Positions 52,598 through 61,718 of a stretch of 64,000 bases of DNA are shown here, in pieces. The stretch is from the NCBI GenBank assembly GCA_041394885.1, contig JAWKHI010000003.1:1-64000 (forward strand), read 5' to 3'. Source of the DNA: DSOI01 sp041394885. Its GTDB lineage: Bacteria; Acidobacteriota; Terriglobia; Bryobacterales; Bryobacteraceae. Position numbers and translations under genes: made by a program. Below the pieces are notes generated by a model. It did not search any database and had not been told where the DNA came from. It saw only the letters and a program-made list of their open reading frames with translations. Position 1 is the stretch's first letter; every line of letters begins with the position of its first letter.

Positions 52598-52621
52598 CGT
52601 ACCTGTTATTCTAACTGAGCC

Positions 52622-53734
52622 ATGATCCAACGAAGGAGATTCCTCGCCACCGGCGCCGGTCTCGGCGCTGGGACTGCGTTCACGCCAGCGGCGGCGCAAA
52701 CCCGCCCGTCCAACATCGCCATCTCGAGCGGCAACGGAGCGCGTGCATGCGCCCGCGCGATGGAGATCCTCAAGGCGGGCGGCGACACGCTCGACGCCGT
52801 GATCGCGGGGGTGAACATCAACGAAGAGGACCCGGCGGACGATTCGGTTGGCTACGGCGGCCTGCCCAACGAAGAAGGGGTGGTGGAACTCGACTCCTGC
52901 GTGATGCACGGCCCCACGCGACGCGCCGGATCGGTGGCGAGCATCCGGGGCATCAAAACTCCGTCGAAGATCGCCAAACTGGTGATGGAACAGACCGATC
53001 ACATCATGCTGGTGGGAGAGGGCGCGCTGCGATTCGCCGTTGCCCATGGTTTCCGGGAAGAGAATCTCCTCACCGAGAAGTCGCGGCTGGCATGGCTCGT
53101 GTGGAAGCAGTCGCTGCGCGACGCAGGCGGACACAACAACTGGACCGACGGGCTGGACGCGCCCGCGGACAAGAGCCCTGCCGCGCGCCTGGAGCAGCAA
53201 TACCCCGGCGCCGATCCCGACTGGCTCGCCTACGCCTGGGATCGAGCCGCCCACCCCCCCACCGGCACCATCAATTGCCTGGCGCTTAACACGCGCGGCG
53301 AAATGTCCGGCGTCACCACCACGTCCGGACTCGCCTGGAAGATCCCGGGACGCGTGGGCGACTCCCCGCTGATCGGCGCCGGCGTATACGTGGATCAGGA
53401 CATCGGCGCCGCCGGATCCACCGGCCGCGGCGAAGAAAACATCCGCGTTATGGGGGCGCACACCATCGTCGAAAACATGCGGCACGGGATGGACCCCAAG
53501 CAAGCCGTGCTCGACTGTTTGAAGCGCGTGTCGCGCAACTTCAACGACGACCGGACCCGCCTGGAGCGGTTCGACCTGAATTTCTACGCGCTACGCAAGG
53601 ACGGCGCCTACGCGGGCGGGTCATTGTGGAACGGACGCTTGCGGCAGGGCAAACTGACGCGCGCGCGTTTTGCCGTCAACGACGGGGGCAATAGCCGCCT
53701 CGAGGATACGCTTTTCCTCTACGAGCGGAAGTAG
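52622..53734 (+). CDS. N4-(beta-N-acetylglucosaminyl)-L-asparaginase
   Basis: 370 residues of the Ntn-hydrolase family that removes the sugar from Asn-linked glycans. The N-terminus is a twin-arginine signal (Q-R-R-R-F-L-A-T-G-A-G-L-G-A-G). The autocatalytic cleavage site and nucleophile is T216 in P-T-G-T-I-N-C; downstream V-G-D-S-P-L-I-G-A-G completes the family fold. It fits with the sulfatases and DUF1501 genes as part of a polymer-degrading, periplasm-rich repertoire. Confidence 0.9.
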   Translation: MIQRRRFLATGAGLGAGTAFTPAAAQTRPSNIAISSGNGARACARAMEILKAGGDTLDAVIAGVNINEEDPADDSVGYGGLPNEEGVVELDSCVMHGPTRRAGSVASIRGIKTPSKIAKLVMEQTDHIMLVGEGALRFAVAHGFREENLLTEKSRLAWLVWKQSLRDAGGHNNWTDGLDAPADKSPAARLEQQYPGADPDWLAYAWDRAAHPPTGTINCLALNTRGEMSGVTTTSGLAWKIPGRVGDSPLIGAGVYVDQDIGAAGSTGRGEENIRVMGAHTIVENMRHGMDPKQAVLDCLKRVSRNFNDDRTRLERFDLNFYALRKDGAYAGGSLWNGRLRQGKLTRARFAVNDGGNSRLEDTLFLYERK

Positions 53735-54079
53735 CCCGTCGACACCTTCCTGTCTTGCCGTTTTCCCGTAAGCGGCCGCCCCCGGGATCGAGAGAGGAGG
53801 CAGCGGCCGCTCCGGAATCATGCAAGTCCAACAGGACCTCGAACTCCGCACGCCGCCTTTGTCGGAGGCTTGAACCAACCAGGCGGCGAGTTTCGTGTTG
53901 CCGCCCTTGCCCGGGGCGGCGACGCGATGTGGCTGTGCAGGTTGCCAGAGCCAACTAGATGCGGAGTTGCATGTTTCGGTGGAAGCATTCCGCGTGCCAA
54001 ACGCAAGCCCTTGATTCTCCGTAACTGGCGGCGGGAAGCCGCGGACAGATTGTCGACCCGTGCGCAAAATATGTCCGGT
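53735..54079. other. Non-coding stretch
   Basis: No convincing gene, RNA or terminator seen. Short frames here overlap and lack start signals. Confidence 0.5.
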
Positions 54080-57000
54080 TCACTTCCAGGTGATCGAGAC
54101 CGAATCGATCAGGAACGCCGTTGGCGCCACACCATCCTCGCGGCCCTGAAAGAAGAGATTCACGATCGCTCCGGCGTATTCGGAGATGTCGTAGGTCCGC
54201 TTCACGTAACCATTCACCGCATCCTCGGTCCGCGTCGAAAAGTCGCTGCGGACGCGGAGCACATCCCTGGGCCTTTGGCCGTTTTCTTCCGACACGCGGA
54301 CCAACAAGGAATCGGCGCCTCCGGTCTCCTGGGTATCGATGCGCAGACGGAAGCTCAGCGTGGCCTGCTTTGCGCCCGCTGGAATCTCGACAAACTGCGC
54401 CAGGTCACTGTTGCCGGGGATGCCCCGTCCCGCCAGTGAGGCCGCCCGGGAGCCGAGAAACGCCCGATGGAGTACCGGGGTGTCCACCACCACCGACGTG
54501 GCTCCGGTTCGCAACCAGTTCTGCAGCGCCGCCTCGAAACCTCCGTTGCGGATCAATTGGCTCACTTGCTGGACGGAGAATTCCGTCCCGGGAGACTCCA
54601 GCATCTTCGCGCCGGCCAGATCGTAAACGATCGCCTTGACAGAATAGGCGCGCGGCCCGAAGCCCTGCAACTCGCGGGCGGCGCGGAAGGGCGCCGACGA
54701 CGAGGTAGCCGAGACCTCGTCCTCGACGACATAGTCCACACGCGAGATCTGGTCCGGACGGACGCCGCTGAGTCTGTCGATCGCGAAGATGATCGAACCC
54801 TCACCTTCGTCCACCGTCACGCCTGCCGCGACGCTGGCCGGTCCGGCGGAAACCAGGCTCACGTTGTCGACACGGAAGTAGGTGACGCCTTCCGGACCGT
54901 TGCTCGAGAATCGAAGCTCGATCGTCTTGCCGCGATACTGCCCAAGGTCGAAGGTCCGCCGCGCGTAGTGATTGGCCAGCGCATCGCGCGTGCCGGTGTT
55001 GTCGAACCACGAGCCGAGCGTCTCGAGCAGCGCACCCTGGGCGTCGCGGATTTCCAGGCTCAGCCGGGCACCGGTCAGAGACCCGCCCGGATTGTCCACA
55101 CGGAGCCGGAACGACAGCGCCGCTGCAGTCGACCCATCTCCGATCGCGACGGTCTGCGAGAGTGTCTGCGTGCCGGTAAAGGTGGCGTTGCGGGCGCCAA
55201 GAAAGGGTTCGTTCGCGCCGATGACGCCAGCGGCGGCCGTCCACTTCGATACATCGCCTTCGAAGCCGCCGCCGGCGATGAGCTGATTCACACCGGCGAT
55301 GGCGAAGGGCGTGGTGGTAAAGCCTACCTTGTTGCCGTTGTCGAGCGCGCGAGCCGTCAATGTATGGACACCCGGCGCCAGGCCGGCGATGTCGAGCCAG
55401 CCGCGATAGGGCGGACGGGCCAGCCGAAGAGCCGGACGATTGTCGATGAGAAACTCGAGACTGAGGACGCCGGTGTCGTCGGTTGCGCTGGCGGTCACCA
55501 GCATGCTGGCCTCTCCTTCGTTGAGCTCTTCGATGGTGAGCGAGGTCAAAGAAGGAGGAATCAGATCCACTGCCGGCAGCCCCATGCCTGTGGCCGCGAA
55601 CGCGTTCCTGACGCCGGCGAGCACCGGATTTTCGCCGGCCCCGTAGAGCGTCTCGGCGGCGCGTATCCAGGCAGCGCGCAATTCCGCGAACGTCGGCTCC
55701 GGCGGGAGATAGGCGGTGGTGGCGAGATACCAGAGCTCGGCCGCGCGCTCCACGCCGATGCCGGCCAGGCCGTTGGGAAAGAAGCGGCTGTTGAGGGGAC
55801 TCGCCGGATCGGCCGATGCCCCCCGCGCCAGGATCACGAACAGATGTCCGTAGAGCGTGCCCGCGGCGTGCTCGTCGAGGCCCGGTGCATTCACGGTCCA
55901 ATACGACAAACCCGGCTGCGGGACCGAGTTCGCCGGGCCAGATGCGAAGTCCGCCGGATTGACCATCCGCGGGCGGAAGTTCCACGGGGCTACCGCGTCA
56001 CCCACTGTGCTGCCGCGTCCGCCCGCGCCGCGATGGTAGAACTCCACCAGCGATGCGAAGATATCGGCGTTGCCTTGCCCAATGGCGTCGGCCTCGGAAT
56101 CCACGCCGCCGTCAGCGTCCACGTGGGCAAACCAAAAGCCATGGCCCAACTCATGGGCCACCGTCTCGAGATCGGTGGGAGAGGACTCATCGGCTGCGCC
56201 GTCGCCGAAAAAGGCCGCCCCAACGGACCGGTGCCAGAACGCATCGTTCCGGCCCGCGCCGAAATGCACGCGGGCTTCCACCGCCGATCCCCGCCCGTCG
56301 AGCCCGGCGTGCCCAAAAACGTTGCCGAGCATATCCCAGGCGCGCGCTATCGTGACCGCCACGCCGGCGGCCGGCGTCTGCCCATTGGCTGAATCGGTGT
56401 CGTTGGCATCGGCGTAGCGGACGCCGTCGCCCCATACGTTGACCGCCGAATAGAACGGCGCCGCGGCGGCCGGATGAAAACCAGTGCCCTTGTTCAGGTT
56501 CACCACGCGGCTGTTTCCGCGCAGGGGATCGATCAACTCGAAGCGGCCGGATTCGGTGTCGCGCGCGGCGTCGAGATCCAGTTCGCCCTCAGACAGAGTC
56601 CGTGCCCGGCCTGGAGCCGGAGCACGGTCAGCGGCGCGCAAGGACGGCCTGCTCACGATGGCTCCCGTGGCCGCATCGACGATCCACGCCTCCGGCTCGC
56701 GGCTGTCGCTCGCGTCGAGATGGGTGGTGGAGCGGACATACCAGACCAACCGGTAGCGCGTGGTCGTCCACGAATACTCGTCGAAGCCGGGAACGTTGGG
56801 CAGCACGCGGCGCGACGGATCGTCGGTGAATACCAGAGCACGCTCCGGCTTAATCGCCAGTTCCGCTTCGAGCCGGGGCGGCGTCGAGGACTCTCTCGCC
56901 AGCACGGCGGCTCGCGCGCCGGCTTCATCCACCTGCGGCGTGACGTCGATGGCGATGCCGGTGAACAGCTTCGCCGTTGGCTCGAGGAAACGATCCTCGG

Positions 57001-57292
57001 CGTCGAGGTGCGCCGTAACCCCCGCGCCCAGGACACGCACGCCGCGATAGCTTTGGCGGTAGCGCACGTGAAGTGCGCCCGTGCGATCCAGAAACGCGTC
57101 CTGGCGGAAGAGCGCGTGATCGGCCGTCAGGCCGAGCCGGAATCGGGCGGCGTTCAACTGGCCGTCGGCGAAGGCGAGCCGCCGGGGCTCATCGCCGCGC
57201 AATCGAGCCAGATCGGAAGGAGTGGCGGGCCCCTGCTGGGCAGGCACGAGGGCCGGAAGGCTGACGAGCAAAATGCAAAAACGGCTGGACAT
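54080..57292 (-). CDS. Large secreted M4-like metalloprotease with two C-terminal beta domains
   Basis: 1070 residues. Signal peptide, then an FTP/PepSY-type propeptide (V-R-Y-R-Q-S-Y-R-G-V-R-V-L-G), then a gluzincin catalytic domain with H380-E381-L-G-H384-G-F. The third zinc ligand expected as Glu in the second motif is Q406 in G-Q-G-N-A-D-I-F. The C-terminal part contains two related beta-sandwich domains with the start F-E-x-x-x-x-x-W (G-G-F-E-G-D-V-S-K-W and N-G-G-F-E-A-A-L-Q-N-W), each ending F-R-V-D-N-V-S-L or F-L-I-D-S-V-S-I, typical of carbohydrate- or protein-binding accessory domains. Exported protease or protease-like protein; activity uncertain because of the Glu-to-Gln change. 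Confidence 0.85.
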   Translation of the reverse strand: MSSRFCILLVSLPALVPAQQGPATPSDLARLRGDEPRRLAFADGQLNAARFRLGLTADHALFRQDAFLDRTGALHVRYRQSYRGVRVLGAGVTAHLDAEDRFLEPTAKLFTGIAIDVTPQVDEAGARAAVLARESSTPPRLEAELAIKPERALVFTDDPSRRVLPNVPGFDEYSWTTTRYRLVWYVRSTTHLDASDSREPEAWIVDAATGAIVSRPSLRAADRAPAPGRARTLSEGELDLDAARDTESGRFELIDPLRGNSRVVNLNKGTGFHPAAAAPFYSAVNVWGDGVRYADANDTDSANGQTPAAGVAVTIARAWDMLGNVFGHAGLDGRGSAVEARVHFGAGRNDAFWHRSVGAAFFGDGAADESSPTDLETVAHELGHGFWFAHVDADGGVDSEADAIGQGNADIFASLVEFYHRGAGGRGSTVGDAVAPWNFRPRMVNPADFASGPANSVPQPGLSYWTVNAPGLDEHAAGTLYGHLFVILARGASADPASPLNSRFFPNGLAGIGVERAAELWYLATTAYLPPEPTFAELRAAWIRAAETLYGAGENPVLAGVRNAFAATGMGLPAVDLIPPSLTSLTIEELNEGEASMLVTASATDDTGVLSLEFLIDNRPALRLARPPYRGWLDIAGLAPGVHTLTARALDNGNKVGFTTTPFAIAGVNQLIAGGGFEGDVSKWTAAAGVIGANEPFLGARNATFTGTQTLSQTVAIGDGSTAAALSFRLRVDNPGGSLTGARLSLEIRDAQGALLETLGSWFDNTGTRDALANHYARRTFDLGQYRGKTIELRFSSNGPEGVTYFRVDNVSLVSAGPASVAAGVTVDEGEGSIIFAIDRLSGVRPDQISRVDYVVEDEVSATSSSAPFRAARELQGFGPRAYSVKAIVYDLAGAKMLESPGTEFSVQQVSQLIRNGGFEAALQNWLRTGATSVVVDTPVLHRAFLGSRAASLAGRGIPGNSDLAQFVEIPAGAKQATLSFRLRIDTQETGGADSLLVRVSEENGQRPRDVLRVRSDFSTRTEDAVNGYVKRTYDISEYAGAIVNLFFQGREDGVAPTAFLIDSVSITWK

Positions 57293-57351
57293 GCGGTATC
57301 GGTATCCTAAAGAAGTATTACCGATTATCGAGCATCGCGGTTACTCCTCCC

Positions 57352-57522
57352 ATGAAGAAGAAGCCGAACAAACCGGTGAAGCTTCCCAAGGCGTTGAAGC
57401 GGAACCTGGCCGCCAAACAATCGCGCGACCAAAAAGCGGGCGCGATGAAAGATAGGCGGACACCGCGCGGAGGAGCGCGCAACGAGTTCCGCGACGATCT
57501 CGCCGAAGTCCCCGACCGCTGA
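57352..57522 (+). CDS. Small basic protein, 56 residues
   Basis: ATG 57352 to TGA 57520. Strongly basic: K-K-K-P-N-K-P-V-K-L-P-K-A-L-K-R-N-L at the start, then R-D-Q-K-A-G-A-M-K-D-R-R-T-P-R-G-G-A-R-N-E-F and an acidic end D-D-L-A-E-V-P-D-R. Looks like a small nucleic-acid or ribosome-associated protein, but the ribosome binding site is not obvious and I recognise no family. Confidence 0.5.
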   Translation: MKKKPNKPVKLPKALKRNLAAKQSRDQKAGAMKDRRTPRGGARNEFRDDLAEVPDR

Positions 57523-57542
57523 GCAGCGTCGCGCCGCCACCA

Positions 57543-58478
57543 GTGGCGGTCACTGCCTACACTGGTAGTGAACCCTTGCTTCGCCGACTTCCAGTCCGCC
57601 CCGCAGGTCGCCCGTCGGGCCATACGGGTTCCGCTTCCACCCCATGGTGGCTATGGCCCAACATCGTGGCCGTGGACGCACCGATGGTCGCGATCATCTG
57701 GTGCGCGCTGTTCAGCATCGCCGCGGGCGTTCCACTGTCGCTCAATACCTGGGCCGCGCTCGGCTGCGCCGTGTGGACGATCTACCTGGCTGACCGTTGG
57801 CTCGACGGCGTACCCGAACTGCCGCAACTGCTGCCGGAACGGCATCGGTTCTGGATGGGGCAGCGCCCGCTGCTGGCCGTGGTGGCAGCGGTTGCCGTAG
57901 CGAGCGCGATCTGGTTCGGATGGCGCGCCGCCACGTGGGCCCTGTTGGCCGCCGCCGCGCCCGCGGGCCTGGGAGCATTGGTCCATTTGGCCGTGGTGCA
58001 CCGCCTTCGATGGCGCTACTGGCCCAAGGAAGCGGCGGTGGGCGCGATCTTCGCGATGGGCGTGCTTGCGCCCGTGGCCGCCGGCCTGTGCGCGATGCCG
58101 GCGCCGCTGGCCGCGGCCGCATCGGTGTTCGCGCTGCTTTGCTGGCTGAATTGCGTCGTGATCGAATATGGAGAGTGGCGCGCCGGCATCGCCATGGGCG
58201 AACCTGGACCGTGGGTGGCGGCGTGCGGACGTCACACCGCGAGAATCGCGGCCGGAATCGCGTTGCTAACCGTGGTGTTCGGCCTGGCTGCCGGGAGAAC
58301 CTGGCATCCGGTGCTGGCCGCCGAGGCGGGTGCGTCCGTGCTGTTGGCGATGGTCGGCGCCCGGCGCTGGCTGGACCCCACGGCACTTGCCACCGCGGCC
58401 GATCTCGCGCTCTTGCTTCCCGCAGTGGGCGTCTCGCTGCTCGAGGTGGGGCTGGGGTTGGGAAGGATGCCGTCTTGA
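57543..58478 (+). CDS. UbiA-like integral membrane protein
   Basis: 311 residues (start uncertain; GTG 57543) with about 8 membrane helices. The segment after the N-terminus, N-I-V-A-V-D-A-P-M-V...Y-L-A-D-R-W-L-D-G, has the aspartate spacing seen in UbiA-type prenyltransferases, but the canonical N-D-x-x-D-x-x-x-D is degenerate. It overlaps the following methyltransferase gene by 4 bp, and the pair may act in quinone or lipid modification. Confidence 0.6.
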   Translation: MAVTAYTGSEPLLRRLPVRPAGRPSGHTGSASTPWWLWPNIVAVDAPMVAIIWCALFSIAAGVPLSLNTWAALGCAVWTIYLADRWLDGVPELPQLLPERHRFWMGQRPLLAVVAAVAVASAIWFGWRAATWALLAAAAPAGLGALVHLAVVHRLRWRYWPKEAAVGAIFAMGVLAPVAAGLCAMPAPLAAAASVFALLCWLNCVVIEYGEWRAGIAMGEPGPWVAACGRHTARIAAGIALLTVVFGLAAGRTWHPVLAAEAGASVLLAMVGARRWLDPTALATAADLALLLPAVGVSLLEVGLGLGRMPS

Positions 58479-59173
58479 ACTGCGATGCGATCGCGCCTTT
58501 CTATCGATGGATTGAATACGCGTCGTTCGGATCCCTGCTCGAGCGGGTCCGGTGCAGCAGCCTTGCGCGGCTTGCACCGGGTGCTCATGCCCATGCGCTC
58601 GTGATCGGCGACGGCGACGGGCGTTTCCTCGCCGCGTTGTCGCGCCGCTTGCCGAATCTGAAGATCGACGCGGTGGACTCGAGCCGCGCCATGATCGCCC
58701 TTGCCTCGCGCCGCGGGCCCGGCGTCCGCTTTCACCATCGTGACGCGCGCAATTGGATTCCACCCGCGGTTTACAGTCTGGTGGTGACGCATTTCTTTCT
58801 CGATTGCCTGACGCAGGACGAGTTGGACGCGCTAGTGCAGCGGGTCGCGGGGTGTGTGGAACCCGGCGCGTTGTGGATCGTTTCCGAATTCGCGATACCA
58901 CGGAGCGGGTGGCGCAACTGGCGGGCCCGGTTTTGGCTGCGCGCCATGTACCTGTTCTTCGGCGCAGCCACAGGGCTCGAAGTCCGCCGCCTACCCGATC
59001 ATTCGGCAACGCTCGGCGCGCATTGCTTCGTTTGCGAATCCCGTGAGACGTTCTCCGCCGGTCTGGTAGCCGCGGAGGTGTGGCGCTTTACTCCCACAGC
59101 CCCGCCACCTACTTCATCAAGCCTACCAGGAACTCCTCCATCACCAAGCGATCGTCCGGCCGGATGTCCTTGA
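58475..59173 (+). CDS. SAM-dependent methyltransferase
   Basis: 232 residues from a TTG start at 58475 that overlaps the previous stop (TTGA) and is preceded by gggaagga. Motif I is H-A-L-V-I-G-D-G-D-G-R-F-L, followed by I-D-A-V-D-S-S-R-A-M-I and V-V-T-H-F-F-L-D-C-L, matching class I methyltransferases of the UbiE/Methyltransf_25 type. The last 65 bp overlap the 3' end of holA on the other strand; an earlier stop is not available in frame. Confidence 0.75.
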   Translation: MNCDAIAPFYRWIEYASFGSLLERVRCSSLARLAPGAHAHALVIGDGDGRFLAALSRRLPNLKIDAVDSSRAMIALASRRGPGVRFHHRDARNWIPPAVYSLVVTHFFLDCLTQDELDALVQRVAGCVEPGALWIVSEFAIPRSGWRNWRARFWLRAMYLFFGAATGLEVRRLPDHSATLGAHCFVCESRETFSAGLVAAEVWRFTPTAPPPTSSSLPGTPPSPSDRPAGCP

Positions 59174-60182
59174 GCGCCCGGTCACAATCGGAGATCCTGC
59201 GCAGCGCCCTCCGCAGTTGGCCTTGCGAAAACGAAGCCGCCGTCTCGGCCACCTGCGCCGCCCGCGACGGCCACATTGGAAGCCCCTGTTTGGTAAAGAA
59301 GCCCTGGATCTGATGTCCGGACCGCATGCCGGCCTCCTGCGCCACTAGCGCCTGCCGGAACTGCGCCGCCAGAAACTGCAGCGCCAGGGGCAGATACTCG
59401 CCTTCGCGCACCAGCACATCGAGCAGGGTGAGGGCGCTGCGCCGGTCGTTTTTGGCAAGCGCGTCCACGAGTTTGAAGATAGTGGTGGCTTGCGCCTTCG
59501 GAACCAGCGCGGCGATGGCGTCTCCATTGACCACGCCGCCTTCCCCGGCAAACAGACGCAGCTTCTCGATCTCCACCGCGACACGCGCCGGGGAGCCGCC
59601 CACCGCTTCCACGAGCAATGTGATCTCCTCGGCGCTGATCCGGAGCTTGTGCTCGCGGGCGAGCGCCTGGGCGAGCGCCCGCGCCTGGGGCACGCTCCAT
59701 CGCGGAAACTCCACCACGTGCGGGATGGCGCCGTAGAACTTGCGGACGCGCTCGGACTTGGCTTTATCCTCGCCGTCCAATTCGAATCGAGCCGAGTCAA
59801 ACACGATCGCGACGCCAGGAGCGGGATCGGCGAGGAATGCCTTCAGCGGAGCCCCGTCGCCGGCGCCTTTGTCGTCGTCGTCACCCTTCACGGCCCGGCC
59901 GCGCGGCAGCGCCGACTCGGCACGCGAGATCCAGATCACCCGGCGCGGTGCAAACAGCGACAGGGACTGCGCATCGTCGATCACGGCGGTGAGCGACATT
60001 TCCTCCATGTCGTGGCGGATAGAACCGGCCTCCCGATCCTCGGCGGCCAAATCCGTTCCGAGCACGGCATCGATGAGAGCCTGCCGGCACTCGTCCCGCT
60101 GCCACGGCTCCGGCCCAAGGAACAAATACGCGGGCGCGGTCTTGCCTTTCTTCACCTGGTCAATAAACTGGTCCGGACTCAA
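59109..60182 (-). CDS. holA: DNA polymerase III subunit delta
   Basis: 357 residues, the delta clamp-loader subunit. Conserved start A-P-A-Y-L-F-L-G-P-E-P-W-Q-R-D-E-C; W-I-S-R-A-E and the helical C-terminal collar domain L-L-D-V-L-V-R-E-G-E-Y-L-P-L-A-L-Q-F are present. It does not contain a Walker A motif, as expected for delta. It overlaps lptE by 4 bp upstream, the same order seen in many bacteria. Confidence 0.9.
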   Translation of the reverse strand: MSPDQFIDQVKKGKTAPAYLFLGPEPWQRDECRQALIDAVLGTDLAAEDREAGSIRHDMEEMSLTAVIDDAQSLSLFAPRRVIWISRAESALPRGRAVKGDDDDKGAGDGAPLKAFLADPAPGVAIVFDSARFELDGEDKAKSERVRKFYGAIPHVVEFPRWSVPQARALAQALAREHKLRISAEEITLLVEAVGGSPARVAVEIEKLRLFAGEGGVVNGDAIAALVPKAQATTIFKLVDALAKNDRRSALTLLDVLVREGEYLPLALQFLAAQFRQALVAQEAGMRSGHQIQGFFTKQGLPMWPSRAAQVAETAASFSQGQLRRALRRISDCDRALKDIRPDDRLVMEEFLVGLMK

Positions 60183-60679
60183 AACGCCTCCAATACGCTC
60201 GACACCACGGAACGCGCCACTTCGTTCGATAGCCGCTCCATGGCGGAGCCGCTCTCCTCGAAGTAGGCCTCGGGGTCCACGCTGATTTCGTACTGCTGCC
60301 GGGCCTCGAAATTCTGCCGGTCATACAGCACTTTGCCCGACGCCCTTTCGGTGAGCCGCACCGCCAGAATCACCGAGACCTGGATGGCGGCGGCGCGCCC
60401 GGTGACGGGATCGAAGATCGTGGGATAGGCGTTGTAGCCAATCACGGAGCCGTTCAGAATCGCGTCGGCTTCGTTAGGATCCGCGATCACGTCATAACGC
60501 GTCCGGCTGATGAACTCGCGCGTGATCGCCGCCGGCAGCCGCTCGGCCAGCCGGTAGCGGACCGTGTTGTTGTTCCAGGCGGGAATTGCGATGGTGTGGA
60601 TGTTCTTGGGCATCAGGTCCGCTTTGCCGGTGACGTGATACCCGCAGGAGCAAAGCAGACCGATCGCGGCAGCAGCCAT
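60179..60679 (-). CDS. lptE: LPS-assembly lipoprotein LptE
   Basis: 166 residues from ATG 60679. Lipobox L-L-C-S-C-G-Y-H-V with the lipidated cysteine and the typical C-G-Y-H start of LptE mature sequences; then A-I-P-A-W-N-N-N-T and Y-R-L-A-E-R-L-P-A-A-I-T-R-E-F, and N-G-S-V-I-G-Y. LptE plugs the LptD outer-membrane barrel. It overlaps holA. An in-frame GTG at 60688 is a possible alternative start. Confidence 0.85.
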   Translation of the reverse strand: MAAAAIGLLCSCGYHVTGKADLMPKNIHTIAIPAWNNNTVRYRLAERLPAAITREFISRTRYDVIADPNEADAILNGSVIGYNAYPTIFDPVTGRAAAIQVSVILAVRLTERASGKVLYDRQNFEARQQYEISVDPEAYFEESGSAMERLSNEVARSVVSSVLEAF

Positions 60680-60701
60680 CCCCTTCACGATTGTTCCCCG
60701 T

Positions 60702-61625
60702 TCACAACGATTCCCTGACCAGATCGGCGGCGTCGCGAGCCGCGACGCGGAACTGGTCCGCCACCACCCACATCCAGATCGCCGATCCGTGATTGCGGTC
60801 CCGCTCCATCGCTCCGATCGAGATCCCGCTTTCGCCGGCAACGCCTACGGGCGAGGGAACGGACTCTGCCCAGAGATCCAGCCCCTGGCGATCGAAATCG
60901 CCGGCGCCTTCCACCCACAAAGAGATCGCGTAGCCGTGCATCACCGGGGTTTGGATCACGCGCAGCGAGGGCATCGGCGCGGGCGGTCCGCTGCTCAGCA
61001 GCGACGCCAGATGGCGCTCGATTTTGCGCTCATCGTCCGCGCATGCGCCCGCAAGGAGATTAAAACTCAGTTGAGCGCCGAACAAGTCCTGTTGCAGTGG
61101 TTGAAACGACAACAACTGGACGGTCTGCTGGCGAAGCTCCTCCACTCCGGCCCGTCCGCGTTCGCTGGCAGGGGCGAGGATCGTAGCCACGGCGCGTCCG
61201 GCGCCCTTGGCCGCGCGCAGCACCTTGGCGAGAATGATCGCCGCCGGATGGGCCACGATCTGTATCGGCGCCGGCGCTCCTCGCGCCCCGCCTTCCACGG
61301 CCGGCGCGCGCAGGCGGGCTTCAGGCCGGTCCTCGAGCGCCGCGGTGAGATCGACGATCAGTGGCCGCTGCGCCGATCGTTCGAGAATGGTGAACGCCTT
61401 GCGGCTGGATTCGGGCGAGCCCGCCAACACGACCGCGCGGGACTCCGCAATCGCCGTTTCGTCGAGCCCGGTGAGGACCACCGCCTCGCCCTGTTCTTCG
61501 GTCAGTATGGTTTCATCGTGGCTGCCGACCATACGGATAGTGGCGTCCGGGACACGATCGACGAGCGCTTCACGGACATCGGCGCCAAGCAGAGTTTCGC
61601 CGCCAACGAGGGCAATTAGGTTCAT
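60702..61625 (-). CDS. Aspartate-semialdehyde dehydrogenase-like protein without catalytic Cys
   Basis: 307 residues from ATG 61625. N-terminal nucleotide-binding Rossmann fold (I-A-L-V-G-G-E-T-L-L-G-A-D-V-R-E-A-L) as in Asd/USG-1 proteins. The segment that holds the catalytic cysteine in true Asd (N-P-N-C-S-T) reads A-H-P-A-A-I here, so it should not catalyse the same reaction. It resembles USG-1-type paralogues, whose function is unknown. Adjacent to lptE and holA. Confidence 0.75.
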   Translation of the reverse strand: MNLIALVGGETLLGADVREALVDRVPDATIRMVGSHDETILTEEQGEAVVLTGLDETAIAESRAVVLAGSPESSRKAFTILERSAQRPLIVDLTAALEDRPEARLRAPAVEGGARGAPAPIQIVAHPAAIILAKVLRAAKGAGRAVATILAPASERGRAGVEELRQQTVQLLSFQPLQQDLFGAQLSFNLLAGACADDERKIERHLASLLSSGPPAPMPSLRVIQTPVMHGYAISLWVEGAGDFDRQGLDLWAESVPSPVGVAGESGISIGAMERDRNHGSAIWMWVVADQFRVAARDAADLVRESL

Positions 61626-61687
61626 GGTGCGAGTAGGGCAAGCTTCCGCCTCCGGAGGGCTTCGGCCCCACGGCACGGTTACCCATC

Positions 61688-61711
61688 CAGTATACGGGTC
61701 AGTATACGGGT
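61688..61711. repeat. 12-bp tandem duplication
   Basis: cagtatacgggt occurs at 61688 and 61700, next to each other, between the asd-like gene and the convergent enolase-family gene end. Confidence 0.9.
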
Positions 61712-61718
61712 TGGCCCT

